Source of the DNA: Oceanidesulfovibrio marinus
GTDB lineage: Bacteria > Desulfobacterota > Desulfovibrionia > Desulfovibrionales > Desulfovibrionaceae
Reading direction: 5' to 3'
Length of the DNA: 64,000 nucleotides
Assembly (NCBI RefSeq): GCF_013085545.1
Contig: NZ_CP039543.1
Coordinates: forward strand, 2,418,001 to 2,482,000
Shown piece by piece: positions 55,354 to 64,000 of the stretch. Numbering within the stretch: the stretch's first letter is position 1; each line of letters starts with the position of its first letter. The position numbers were made by a program, and so were the translations under genes. Below the pieces are notes generated by a model. The model did not search any database. It was not told where the DNA came from and saw only the letters and a program-made list of their open reading frames with translations.

Positions 55354-56844
55354 GTGCGCTTCCCGTTTTCCTGGCTCGTTTCACACCGCAATGCATTTCT
55401 TATCATCATCACCCTGGTGCTTCTGTTCTCGTTCCTGGGCATCAGCGCACTGAACTACTCCATCACCCGTTCATCCATCCGTCAGGAGATCATTCAGAAC
55501 GACCTGCCGCTGACCCGCGACAACATATACTCGGACATCACCTCCGAGCTGATGCGGCCCATCATGGTGGCCTCCAGCATGGCCAACGACAGCTTTCTCA
55601 AGGACTGGACCAAAGAAGGCGAAAAAGATCTCTCCCAGATCACCAACTATCTTCGCCAGATTCGTAACAAGTTCGGCTACTTTTCCACGTTCTTCGTGTC
55701 CGCGAAAACGCTGACCTACTATCACTACATGGGCGTTCATAAGTACATCAAACCGGATAACGCCCACGACCAGTGGTACTACGACTTCATCGCGTCCGGA
55801 AAAGAGCACGACCTCGACGTGGACACCGACGAAGCCTCGGACAACATCCTCACGGTGTTTCTCAACTTCCGCGTCTCGGACAAGGATGGACGTCTGCTGG
55901 GCGTGACCGGCGTGGGCCTCAAGATCGACGAGATCCGCAACCTCATCGCCGAGTACCAGCACAAGTACCACCGCTCCATCTATCTGGTGGCCCCCAACGG
56001 CATGGTGCAGGTCCATCTGCAGAAAAAGCTGATAGAACAGCTGGATATCCACCATTCGGACATGGCCGCCATCGCCGACGACATCCTGAAAACACGGAAC
56101 GAGCCGCGCAACTTCCAGTTCAAACGCGACGGCAAGAACATCTTGCTCACCGTCCGCTACATTCCAGAGCTGGAATGGCTGCTGTTCGTGGAGCAGGACG
56201 AGGCGTCGGCCATGCAGATCGCGCGGATGAACTTCATGCGCACCATAGTAATCGGCGTTGCCGCGTCCATCGTCATCATTCTGCTCACTATCTATATGAT
56301 AAACAGCTACCAGCTGCGGGTGGAGTCCCTGGCGCTGACCGACGAGCTCACCGGCGCGTCGAACCGCCGCGGCTTCGAGAAGGAGTTCAGCAAGTCCGCG
56401 TACGCCCTGGAACGCTACAACAGGCCGTGCAGCGTCATTCTTATGGACCTCGACTCCTTCAAGCCCGTGAACGACGAGCTTGGCCACAAGGTAGGCGACC
56501 AAGTACTGGAGCAGGTTGTGGAGAAGATTTCGTCGAACATCCGGCCCACGGACATGCTGGGCCGCTGGGGTGGCGACGAGTTCATCGTGCTGGCCGAGGG
56601 CACATCCCAGGATGCGGTCATGGTGGCGGAGCGCATCCGCCGCGCCATCAAGGAGATGGATTTCGCCGGGGCAGACGCCCAACCGGACGACCCCAGACGG
56701 GCCGTCACCATCTGCTGCGGCGTGGCCCAGCTCATCAAGGGCGAGAACCTGGACCACCTGGTGCAGCGCGCGGACAAAGCCCTGTACGCCGGCAAGACCC
56801 ACGGCGGCGATTCCGTGCGCATCCACAGCCCGATACGGGGCTAG
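55354..56844 (+). CDS. Diguanylate cyclase with periplasmic Cache domain
   Basis: 496 residues from a GTG at 55354 (GGAG 7 nt upstream). TM1 at about 10-30, a double-Cache-type periplasmic domain to ~290 (YYHYMGVHKYIKPDNAHDQWYYDFI, GVTGVGLKIDEI), TM2 ~298-318, then GGDEF (~330-490) with intact RWGGDEF and an inhibitory RxxD site (RPTD, five residues upstream). It makes c-di-GMP and can be product-inhibited. The ligand is unknown; Cache domains often bind amino acids or carboxylates. Confidence 0.93.
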   Translation: MRFPFSWLVSHRNAFLIIITLVLLFSFLGISALNYSITRSSIRQEIIQNDLPLTRDNIYSDITSELMRPIMVASSMANDSFLKDWTKEGEKDLSQITNYLRQIRNKFGYFSTFFVSAKTLTYYHYMGVHKYIKPDNAHDQWYYDFIASGKEHDLDVDTDEASDNILTVFLNFRVSDKDGRLLGVTGVGLKIDEIRNLIAEYQHKYHRSIYLVAPNGMVQVHLQKKLIEQLDIHHSDMAAIADDILKTRNEPRNFQFKRDGKNILLTVRYIPELEWLLFVEQDEASAMQIARMNFMRTIVIGVAASIVIILLTIYMINSYQLRVESLALTDELTGASNRRGFEKEFSKSAYALERYNRPCSVILMDLDSFKPVNDELGHKVGDQVLEQVVEKISSNIRPTDMLGRWGGDEFIVLAEGTSQDAVMVAERIRRAIKEMDFAGADAQPDDPRRAVTICCGVAQLIKGENLDHLVQRADKALYAGKTHGGDSVRIHSPIRG

Positions 56845-56895
56845 CCGGCTGGACCCGGGCCTGTCGGGTGCAGGCGCAGGCCAGAGGAGCGCCGG

Positions 56896-57501
56896 ATGCA
56901 ACAGTTCACCCAACTGCCCACGCTTCTTTCCAGGCTCGGTATCCTGGCCGCCGTGTGCGGCCTGCTGGGGCTGGCCCTGTTCACCCGGCAACAAAGCGAC
57001 GGTGTGCTTGTCGTGTCGTTGTTCGCCTTGTGCGTGGCCGGCCTCTGTTTCTCCGTCGAGTCCATTCTGGAACGCCGCGACAACGTCCGCACCAGCAACT
57101 ACGGAACCCACGTCTACGTGTACGGCTTTCAGGCCGTGTCGCGCGGTTTCTCAGCCGCCCTGCTCTGCTGCGTGGCGCTTGCCGCCCTGGGGGCCTGGAT
57201 GTTCGGATTTTCGGAGGCGCTTACCGCGTGGATCGGGAGCCATCCGGGCTCGATTGCGGCAGTGGGCGGGGTGTGGCTGGCCTCGGCCCAGGCTGGCACC
57301 GTCGCCGGCGCAGCCCTCTCCACATTGGACGCGCCGGATGGCAATGCCGCCAGCCGCGCCGTCAATGTCTTCAACATGCTCGTAGAGAAGCTCATCGCCG
57401 TGCTTCTCACACTCGTCGGCACAGCCCTGTTCATTGTGGGATGCATAGCCTTGGCGCATGGCTGGCGCACGGGAGACATCCTCACGCACATCCTGCCCTG
57501 A
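56896..57501 (+). CDS. Four-helix inner-membrane protein of unknown function
   Basis: 201 residues; GAGGAG 8 nt before ATG. About four hydrophobic helices: 13-30, 38-54, 83-103 and 160-187. A conserved-looking loop ESILERRDNVRTSNYGTHVYVYG lies between helices 2 and 3. No catalytic motif. It follows the cyclase by 51 bp on the same strand and may be co-transcribed. Family not recognised. Confidence 0.7.
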   Translation: MQQFTQLPTLLSRLGILAAVCGLLGLALFTRQQSDGVLVVSLFALCVAGLCFSVESILERRDNVRTSNYGTHVYVYGFQAVSRGFSAALLCCVALAALGAWMFGFSEALTAWIGSHPGSIAAVGGVWLASAQAGTVAGAALSTLDAPDGNAASRAVNVFNMLVEKLIAVLLTLVGTALFIVGCIALAHGWRTGDILTHILP

Positions 57502-57543
57502 GGCGGCCGGCGCTGCCTCGCCCATGGCGCGTCCGGTCGGGGC

Positions 57544-57990
57544 TCACTGCTGCGAGGTGTCGCCCTCACCTGTCTGCCCAACCGGTTGGAACCACTCCAG
57601 GTCTCCGGCCACGCAGCGTGCATACTGCTCCCGCACCCAGTCCGCGCACGGCTCGTACACCTCCGGGCAAAGCACGTCCCTGAAGTAGACGCAGGTCTTG
57701 GTAAAGGAACCGGCCAACACCTCGCGCCGGCAAATCTGCTCCCGCAGCTCAGGCGAAGCGCCTTGGCTCCCGGCCAGCACGGCGCGTGATCTGGCGCAGC
57801 TCGACGCGGCGTACCACGCCACCCGGTCGGCCCGTTTCCCGGCAAGGCCGTCCATGCGCTCCCTGGCCATGCGCAGACAGGGTGAGTCGCCGACCGCCTC
57901 CGCGGCCAACACAACGCCGTGTGTCGGTACAGCCATAAGAACCAGCAGGCAGAGAAGGATATGTGATGTTCGGGGAACGCGCGAGGCCAT
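57544..57990 (-). CDS. Cys-rich exported protein of unknown function
   Basis: 148 residues from the ATG at 57990. Weak ribosome site; longer in-frame starts exist, but the signal peptide begins here (RTSHILLCLLVLMAVPTHGVVLAAEA). The mature region has seven Cys (PCLRMARERM, SSCARSR, QICRREV, KTCVYF, VLCPEVYEPCADW, ARCVAG), probably disulfide-linked and helical. No family recognised. Monocistronic. Confidence 0.65.
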   Translation of the reverse strand: MASRVPRTSHILLCLLVLMAVPTHGVVLAAEAVGDSPCLRMARERMDGLAGKRADRVAWYAASSCARSRAVLAGSQGASPELREQICRREVLAGSFTKTCVYFRDVLCPEVYEPCADWVREQYARCVAGDLEWFQPVGQTGEGDTSQQ

Positions 57991-58166
57991 GACCGATTGT
58001 AGCGTGTTCCCCTTGAATGTCGATACGGCGGCCCCTCGGTCCTGCGCGTCCAGGATTCCTGCCGACAAGAACGCGCCGGCCTTCACTCCGGGGCGGTATT
58101 TTCTTCCTGGCATTCTCCTTGCTTATCCCTTCCATTGGTACATAAATTTCCCCAGGAGAACCTGTC

Positions 58167-58928
58167 ATGGAAGCCAGCAACACCGCCCTGCCCACACTCG
58201 ATCCTGCCCTTATCCCACCGGAAGATTTACGCATCTGCTTTGGCGGAGGCGACTTCGAGAAGATCGGCGCGAGCATCGTCATGCAGCTCAGAAACTGGGC
58301 CGGCCTGCTGCCGTCCGATCGCGTGCTCGACGTGGGCTGCGGCGCCGGCCGCATCGCCGCCGCGCTGACCGGCTACCTGAGCGCCGAGGGCTCCTACGAA
58401 GGGTTCGACATCTTTCCCTTTGGCGTGGAGTGGTGCCAGGAGAACGTGACGCCGCGGCACCCGAACTTCCACTTCCGCACGGTGGACGTATACAACTCGG
58501 TCTACAATCCCTTTGTCCCCACCCGCGCCGCGGACTTCGTCTTCCCGTACGACGATGCCTCGTTCGACGTGGTGGTGCTCAACTCGGTCTTCACCCACAT
58601 GCTGCCGGCCGACCTGGCCAACTATACGGCGGAGATCAGCCGCGTGCTCGCTCCGGGCGGCCGCGCCTTCATCACCTACTTCCTCATGGACGACGAGTCC
58701 CGCGGTCCGGCCCGCCAAGGCCACACCACCCCGGCCTTTTCCCACGCCTACGGCTCCTTCTACGTGGAGGACCCGACAAGCAAGGAAGACGCCGTGGCCT
58801 ACGAGGAACGCTTCATCCGGAACATCTATGCGGTCAACGGCCTCACGATCACCCGCTTCTCGGCAGGCAACTGGCGCGCCATCGGCAGCCCGCACTTCCA
58901 GGACATCGTGGTCGCGCACAAGGGCTGA
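58167..58928 (+). CDS. Class I SAM-dependent methyltransferase
   Basis: 253 residues; AGGAG 9 nt before ATG. Motif I is VLDVGCGAGRIAAAL (~52-66). DDASFDVVVLNSVFTHMLPADLANYTAEISRVLAPGGRAFITYFLMDD fits Methyltransf_11/25. An 11-residue helix in front and an acidic insert near residue 195 are family-typical. Substrate unknown; no partner genes. Confidence 0.88.
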   Translation: MEASNTALPTLDPALIPPEDLRICFGGGDFEKIGASIVMQLRNWAGLLPSDRVLDVGCGAGRIAAALTGYLSAEGSYEGFDIFPFGVEWCQENVTPRHPNFHFRTVDVYNSVYNPFVPTRAADFVFPYDDASFDVVVLNSVFTHMLPADLANYTAEISRVLAPGGRAFITYFLMDDESRGPARQGHTTPAFSHAYGSFYVEDPTSKEDAVAYEERFIRNIYAVNGLTITRFSAGNWRAIGSPHFQDIVVAHKG

Positions 58929-59322
58929 TTCCAGCGCATAATCCTCCCAGCTGCGAATCTTCGCAGCGCTTGCCCACATCGTCCGGGCTGCGGTGCACAA
59001 TAATTCTCCCTGCCTTTTGACAGCATTCCCGCGTTCAGCTTCGGCCTCCTCCCCGGCGGATTGACGCCGTCCGATTTTTCGGACAGGCTGACTCCGTTCC
59101 CGCGTTCCGACGGTCCTTTTTTTCGGACACCCACCTTCAAGGCCGAGTCGGCTCTACCCGGCAACCCTTGTCTCGGGCGGATTCCGCCTTATCTTTCTTG
59201 ATCGGGCGTCGCGCGGGACCGATACTTGCTATGGGTATGGCGGATAACGCCATACGCGTACCTACTCCCGCGGCCGCGTTGCCCTCGCGCCGCGTCACGA
59301 ATTTTCCGAAAGGAGGCTCTCC
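58929..59322. other. Intergenic region with three hairpins
   Basis: About 390 bp, no gene. Perfect hairpin GCTGCGAA-TC-TTCGCAGC (58950-58967). Two T-rich-loop hairpins, GTCCGA..TCGGAC (59069-59084) and GGTCC..GGACACC (about 59112-59132). They may act as terminators after the methyltransferase. Confidence 0.5.
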
Positions 59323-60336
59323 ATGGATTTCAAGGCAATGCGCGCCACCGCCCGTGAACGACTCAAAGGATACTGCCGCGTCTGCGCCGTGTGCGACGGC
59401 CGCGTCTGCGCCGGCGAAGTGCCCGGCATGGGCGGCGCCGGCACCGGCAACTCCTTCAAGGCCAACTACCGCGCCCTTGAGGCGGTCCGGCTGGCCATGC
59501 GCACCCTGCACGGCGTTACCGAGGTGGACACGGGCGTCTCCTGCTTTGGCCTGGACCTGGCCTCCCCTGTGCACATCGCGCCCATGACCGGCGTCAGCTA
59601 TAACATAGGCGGCGGCATGAGCGAGGAGGAATTCTGCGATATCGTGCTCGCCGGCGCAGCCAAGGCCGGCACCCTGGCCTGGACCGGCGACGGCGCCGAT
59701 CCCCAGATGTTCGACAGTGGCCTCCAGGCCATGGTCAAGAACGGCGGCCGCGGCGTGCCCATCATCAAGCCCCGCGCCCAGGACGAGATCATCGCGCGCA
59801 TCCGCCGGGCGGAAGAGGCTGGCGCAGTGGCCGTGGGCGTGGATGTGGACGGAGCCGGCCTGGTGACCATGGCCCAGTTCGGCCAGCCCGTGGGCCCCAA
59901 GAGTGTCGAGGAAATCAGGGAGCTCGTGGCCTCCACCTCCCTGCCGTTCATCCTCAAGGGCATCATGACCGCCAACGAGGCCGAGGCCGCGGCGCAGGCC
60001 GGTTGCGCCGCCATTGTGGTCTCCAACCACGGCGGCCGCGTGCTCGACCACACGCCGGGCGTGGCCGAGGTGCTGCCCGACATCGCCAAGGCCGTGGCCG
60101 GCAAGATCACCATCTTCGCCGACGGCGCGGTGCGCTCCGGCGCGGACGTGCTCAAGCTCCTGGCCCTGGGCGCGGACTCCGTGCTCGTGGGCCGGCCCAT
60201 CATCACCGGTGCATTCGGCGGCGGCCAGGAAGGCGTTTCCGCACTGCTGGAGAAGATGCGCATAGAGCTGGTGCAGGCCATGCTCCTGACCGGCGTGGCC
60301 AGAACCGTCGATGCGGACGGCTCCATAATCGCCTGA
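59323..60336 (+). CDS. FMN-dependent alpha-hydroxy-acid dehydrogenase-like protein
   Basis: 337 residues with a strong AAAGGAGG site. TIM barrel with FMN segments: HIAPMTGVSYNIGG, VGVDVDGAGL, ILKGIMTANEAE (catalytic-Lys strand), VVSNHGGRVLDHTPG (with the active-site His and Arg), FADGAVRSGADVLK. The N-terminus has four Cys in CRVCAVCDGRVC (18-29), absent from plant-type lactate or glycolate oxidases. They could bind an iron-sulfur cluster for electron transfer instead of O2 use, which would suit an anaerobe. Substrate unproven; lactate is plausible. Confidence 0.88.
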   Translation: MDFKAMRATARERLKGYCRVCAVCDGRVCAGEVPGMGGAGTGNSFKANYRALEAVRLAMRTLHGVTEVDTGVSCFGLDLASPVHIAPMTGVSYNIGGGMSEEEFCDIVLAGAAKAGTLAWTGDGADPQMFDSGLQAMVKNGGRGVPIIKPRAQDEIIARIRRAEEAGAVAVGVDVDGAGLVTMAQFGQPVGPKSVEEIRELVASTSLPFILKGIMTANEAEAAAQAGCAAIVVSNHGGRVLDHTPGVAEVLPDIAKAVAGKITIFADGAVRSGADVLKLLALGADSVLVGRPIITGAFGGGQEGVSALLEKMRIELVQAMLLTGVARTVDADGSIIA

Positions 60337-60342
60337 AAAACC

Positions 60343-60367
60343 GGCCCGGCGTGAACCGCGCCGGGCC
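60343..60367 (+). terminator. Hairpin after the hydroxy-acid dehydrogenase gene
   Basis: GGCCCGGCG (60343-60351) pairs with CGCCGGGCC (60359-60367). Only TTCC follows, so it may attenuate rather than terminate. Confidence 0.5.
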
Positions 60368-60386
60368 TTCCGGAACAAACCACCAT

Positions 60387-63044
60387 ATGAAAAAAGCCGC
60401 ATCCCCCCATATACTCCTGGCCGCCCTGTGCGCCCTCTTGGTCCTTGCAGCCGCTCCGGCCTGGTGCGTGGAGATAACCGCGCCCCCCAAGCACTCCGTC
60501 CTGCTCCTCAACTCCTATCACAACGGCTACAGCTGGTCGGACAACATCCTGGACGGCGTGCGGGACGCCTTGCACGATGAGAAGGTCCATGTGGATCTGC
60601 ACATCGAGTATCTCGACGGCAAACGGGCCAGAACGCCGCTTGTGCACGAGCGCTACCGCGAGCTACTCCGCTCCAAGTACGCCGACCAGAATTTCGAGGT
60701 CATCGTGGCGACGGACAACCTGGCCGTGCGCCTGGCGCTGTCTTGGCGGGACTCGCTCTTCCCCGGCGTGCCTATTGTGTTCTGCGGCGTCAACGACGTG
60801 GAGCGCGAAGCCCTGATCGGCGAAAACGTCACGGGCGTGCTGGAGAACGTGGACATCGTGGAGACGCTGCGCCTGGCCAAGCGGTTCCATCCCTGGGCCA
60901 AACGCGTTGTGGTGGTCGGCGACTCCTCCATCACCGGGCTGGCCATCCGCAATCAGGTGATCAGCGCGTCCAAAGAGCTGGGAGACATCTTTTCCTTCGA
61001 CTACATCACCTCATCCTCCCTCGACCCGATTCTGAACGGCATCAAGGAGTTGCCGCCGGACGCGATTCTCTACCTCATCCCATCCTATTATAAGGTGAAG
61101 GGCTCCGTGTACGATGCGAGCGAGGTCCTGGAGATCGTCAGCCAAGCCACGGATCGGCCCGTGTACTCCAACTGGAATTTTCTTTTGGGCCACGGCAGCG
61201 TTGGCGGAAAGCTCATTTCCGGCCACACCCAGGGGTATGAGGCCGGCAAGTACGTAGCCGAGCTGCTGCGGGGAGTGCCCATCTCCTCGCTGCCCATAAT
61301 CGAAAAAACAGAAAATCAGTATATATTCAGCTACCCTCGCCTGATGCAGTTCCATATCCCGCAGGACCTGCTGCCGCCGGACTCCATCATCGTGGACGCC
61401 CCCAAGGCGTTCTACGAGGTCAGCAAGGATCTCTTCTGGTCCCTGCTCGTCTCCTTCGTGCTGCTAACCTTTGCCCTTGTCATGCTGGCCATCAACATCC
61501 TGCGGCGCCGCCGTATCGAACGAAAGATCATCAATCAGCTGTCCTTCCAGGAAATTCTGATGGACTCCATACCGCAGCTGGTCTGCTGGAAAGATCTCGA
61601 CGGCCGCTACCTGGGCGCGAACCGCTCCTTCACCGAGTTCTTCGGTATCCAGGGTCCGGACTACGTGATGGGCAAGACCGACTATCACATCATGAAGGAA
61701 GGCCGATTCACGGAATGGGTGGCGGCCCTGGACCGCGAGGTGCTCCTCTCGGAAAAGCCGCGCTTCCGCGTGCGCATCAGCCTGAGCGGCCCGGGCGGAG
61801 AGACCCTCTGGCTGGAAATGAACAAGGTGCCGCTCTACGACGCCAACAACAAGGTGGTGGGCACCCTCTCCACGGCCGAGAACATGACCCGTGAGATCAA
61901 CCTGGAGCGGCAGCTGCTGCAGTCGCAAAAAATGGAGGCCATCGGCGCATTGGCCGGTGGCATTGCCCACGATTTCAACAACATCCTCACATCCATCATG
62001 AACTCTGCCGAGCTCGCGCTGATGGACGTGGAGCCGGATACGGACGCAGGCAAGGACCTGGAACGCGTAATCCGCGCGGCCAGCCGCGGCAAGCGCCTCG
62101 TGCAGCAGATCATGGCCTTCAGCCGGCCGTCGCAGGAAGGGTTCCAGCCCACGGACCTAGCCGAGCACGTACGCGACACCGTGAACCTGCTCCAGCCCTC
62201 GCTGCCACGTAACATCACTGTGAACGCCACAGTCACGGCCGAGCCGGCCTGCGTCATGGTGGACCCCACGCAAATCTACCAGGTGCTCATGAACCTCTGC
62301 ACCAACGCCTTCCAGGCCATGCGCAACACCGGCGGCGAGCTCGACGTCCGTCTGGAGGACGTGGAGCTGGACATGGACCACGCCCGGGAGCTGGACATGG
62401 AGCCTGGCCGGGCACTGCGTCTGGTGGTGGCGGACACCGGCCCCGGCATAGCCCCCGAAATCCTGGACAAGGTCTTCGACCCCTTCTTCACCACCAAGGG
62501 CAAGAAGGAGGGAACCGGCCTGGGCCTTTCCGTGGTGCTCGGCATCGTGAAGAACCACGCCGGCGCCGTGCGCGTGAAGAGCCGGCCGGACGAGGGCGCC
62601 ACCTTCGAGATCTACCTGCCCGCCCGTCCGGCGCTGAACGACCGCTGCGAGCTGAAAGGCAGATGGCCCGAGCTTTCCCACGCGCGCATCCTCTTTGTGG
62701 AGGACGATCCGGACCAGCTGCTCACCACGCCGCGGGTGCTGGAGTCCCTTGGCTTCGAGGTCACGCCTGTTGCGGCGGGCTCCCAGGCCCTGGACATCCT
62801 CTCCGCCAACCCCGCGTTCGACCTCGTGATCACCGACTTCGACATGCCTGGCGTGGACGGTGTGGAGCTGGCCAAGCGCATCGGCAGGTACCTGCCCCAG
62901 CTCCCCGTGATCCTGATTTCCGGCCGCAACCAGGCCAAGAAAAAGGCGAAGAACACCCCGAACATCCGGCGTATCGTGGACAAGCCATTCGGCCGTGACG
63001 AGCTGGCCGAAGCTGTCAGCTACACCCTCGGTACCCATGAGTGA
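60387..63044 (+). CDS. Hybrid sensor histidine kinase with periplasmic substrate-binding domain
   Basis: 885 residues from the ATG at 60387. Signal peptide 1-28. An ABC_sub_bind-like periplasmic domain covers ~35-330 (SVLLLNSYHNGYSWSDNILDGV, FEVIVATDNLAVRLAL, VPIVFCGVNDVE). TM at ~350-372, PAS ~385-510, HisKA with GGIAHDFNNILTS (His ~526), HATPase with DTGPGIAP and GTGLGLSVV, and a C-terminal receiver with acidic FVEDDPD, phospho-Asp in DLVITDFDMPG and Lys in VDKPFG. Stop is 11 bp before the sigma-54 regulator. It senses a small periplasmic molecule. Confidence 0.94.
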   Translation: MKKAASPHILLAALCALLVLAAAPAWCVEITAPPKHSVLLLNSYHNGYSWSDNILDGVRDALHDEKVHVDLHIEYLDGKRARTPLVHERYRELLRSKYADQNFEVIVATDNLAVRLALSWRDSLFPGVPIVFCGVNDVEREALIGENVTGVLENVDIVETLRLAKRFHPWAKRVVVVGDSSITGLAIRNQVISASKELGDIFSFDYITSSSLDPILNGIKELPPDAILYLIPSYYKVKGSVYDASEVLEIVSQATDRPVYSNWNFLLGHGSVGGKLISGHTQGYEAGKYVAELLRGVPISSLPIIEKTENQYIFSYPRLMQFHIPQDLLPPDSIIVDAPKAFYEVSKDLFWSLLVSFVLLTFALVMLAINILRRRRIERKIINQLSFQEILMDSIPQLVCWKDLDGRYLGANRSFTEFFGIQGPDYVMGKTDYHIMKEGRFTEWVAALDREVLLSEKPRFRVRISLSGPGGETLWLEMNKVPLYDANNKVVGTLSTAENMTREINLERQLLQSQKMEAIGALAGGIAHDFNNILTSIMNSAELALMDVEPDTDAGKDLERVIRAASRGKRLVQQIMAFSRPSQEGFQPTDLAEHVRDTVNLLQPSLPRNITVNATVTAEPACVMVDPTQIYQVLMNLCTNAFQAMRNTGGELDVRLEDVELDMDHARELDMEPGRALRLVVADTGPGIAPEILDKVFDPFFTTKGKKEGTGLGLSVVLGIVKNHAGAVRVKSRPDEGATFEIYLPARPALNDRCELKGRWPELSHARILFVEDDPDQLLTTPRVLESLGFEVTPVAAGSQALDILSANPAFDLVITDFDMPGVDGVELAKRIGRYLPQLPVILISGRNQAKKKAKNTPNIRRIVDKPFGRDELAEAVSYTLGTHE

Positions 63045-63055
63045 GTGACCAGACC

Positions 63056-64000
63056 ATGCCCCGCATCCTCATAGTCGACGACGATCCGGAAATCCGCGAA
63101 ACCATGGCGAGCCTCATCCGCCGCCAGAAGATGGAGTACGACGCCGTCTCCGACGTGGCCGACACGCGCCGGCAGATACAGGACGAAACCTACGACGTGG
63201 TGCTGCTGGACGTGCGCCTGCCGGACGGCAACGGCCTCGATCTGCTGCCCGAGATCAAGCAGCTGCCCAACGCGCCGGAGGTCGTCATCCTTACCGGCAG
63301 GGGCGACCCGGACGGCGCCGAGCTCGCCATCCAGGGCGGCGTATGGGACTACCTGGTCAAGCCCTGCTCCATCAAACAGATCAGCCTCTCCCTGAACCGC
63401 GCGCTCAAGTACCACTCGCAAAAGGAGAAAGGCGGCGACCTCAAGGCGCTGGACCTCTCCGGCGTGGTGGGCCAGGGCGCGGCCATCCGCGCCTGCTTCG
63501 ACACTGTGGCCCAGGCCGCGAGCACCGACTCCAGCCTGCTCATCACCGGCGAGACCGGCGCCGGCAAGGAGCTCTTTGCGCGCACCGTGCACGCCAACAG
63601 CCGCCGGGCCGACAAGCCCTTTGTCGTGGTGGACTGCGCGTCCCTCACCGATACCCTGGTGGAGTCCACCCTCTTCGGCCACAAGAAGGGCTCCTTCACC
63701 GGCGCGGTGGCGGACAGAACCGGCCTGGTGGAACTCGCCGACACGGGCGTGCTCTTTCTGGACGAGGTGGGCGAGCTGCCCCTCACTATCCAGAAGGCGC
63801 TGCTGCGCGTGCTGCAGGAGCGGCGGTTTCGGCCCGTGGGCGCTACGCGCGAGGTGACCAGCGACTTCCGCCTGATCTCGGCCACCAACCGCGACCTCGA
63901 GGCCATGGTGCATGCCGGCGAGTTCCGCAACGACCTGTTCTACCGGCTCAAGACCATCCCCCTGCACATCCCGCCGCTGCGCGAACGCAAGGAAGATATC
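63056..64000 (+). CDS. Sigma-54-dependent response regulator (3' partial)
   Basis: The first 315 residues; the gene runs past the window. Receiver: ILIVDDDPE, phospho-Asp52 in VVLLDVRLPDG, TGRGDPDGA, VKPCS. AAA+ domain: Walker A TGETGAGKE (~164), contact loop GSFTGA (~211), Walker B GVLFLDEVGELPL. The C-terminal HTH is expected downstream. It is coupled to the preceding kinase, forming an NtrBC-like pair that drives sigma-54 promoters. Confidence 0.94.
   Translation, partial: MPRILIVDDDPEIRETMASLIRRQKMEYDAVSDVADTRRQIQDETYDVVLLDVRLPDGNGLDLLPEIKQLPNAPEVVILTGRGDPDGAELAIQGGVWDYLVKPCSIKQISLSLNRALKYHSQKEKGGDLKALDLSGVVGQGAAIRACFDTVAQAASTDSSLLITGETGAGKELFARTVHANSRRADKPFVVVDCASLTDTLVESTLFGHKKGSFTGAVADRTGLVELADTGVLFLDEVGELPLTIQKALLRVLQERRFRPVGATREVTSDFRLISATNRDLEAMVHAGEFRNDLFYRLKTIPLHIPPLRERKEDI

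Noticed and set aside
55471-57111. A 546-codon minus-strand open frame
   Set aside because: It lies opposite the Cache-GGDEF gene, whose domains are unmistakable; it has no recognizable protein content.
59137-60402. A 421-codon minus-strand open frame
   Set aside because: Antisense to the FMN dehydrogenase; no start signal or motifs.

Overview
The window looks like a chromosomal segment of a high-GC, anaerobic, sulfate-reducer-type deltaproteobacterium (Desulfovibrionaceae-like). This is inferred from a short-chain Desulfovibrio-type flavodoxin, the selenocysteine factors SelA and SelB, many large sensory proteins, and overall gene style. No rRNA or species marker is present.

Layout: 1-12.7 kb holds housekeeping and sensory genes: the end of a TPR/CHAT-like protein, a hybrid kinase with a dead receiver overlapping an HDOD gene, a stress operon (UspA, AhpD-like, thioredoxin-like), a chemoreceptor, an M48 lipoprotein protease, a methyltransferase and a DUF3089 hydrolase. 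13.2-16.9 kb is a TetR-controlled EmrAB-type efflux operon with an operator cluster. 17-22.1 kb has an asparagine-synthase-like gene of different composition, an MFS exporter, and a flavodoxin region with a near-consensus Fur box. 22.5-29.1 kb is a divergent unit: a sigma-54 activator faces a six-gene ABC-importer/cupin operon that has a textbook -24/-12 promoter and a palindromic upstream site. One of the two ABC ATPases has a degenerate signature. 29.4-30.2 kb is a low-GC secreted-protein gene split by a frameshift at a C6 tract. tRNA-Asp and tRNA-Val follow, and partial copies of the tRNA-Asp 3' end plus terminator are scattered over the preceding 11 kb. 32-39.3 kb carries folC-selA, a PhnD-like binding protein, an M18 aminopeptidase and selB.

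From 39,649 to 52,005 lies a precisely bounded ~12.4-kb integrative island in the 3' end of tRNA-Arg(TCT). It has 15-bp att repeats, matching pairs of arm-type repeats spaced 12 bp at both ends, a P4-type integrase, an unknown protein, AlpA, a primase/DUF3987 protein with a clustered repeat in its 3' end, a TubC-docking-like small protein, a Fic protein, and a Type III restriction-modification pair.

From 52 to 64 kb the chromosome resumes: a DksA/TraR-BON fusion; a ferric-reductase-like flavoprotein, a 30-residue membrane peptide and a cytochrome P460; a Cache-GGDEF cyclase; small secreted or membrane proteins; a methyltransferase; an FMN alpha-hydroxy-acid dehydrogenase with a Cys cluster; and a two-component pair (substrate-sensing hybrid kinase and a sigma-54 response regulator cut by the window end).
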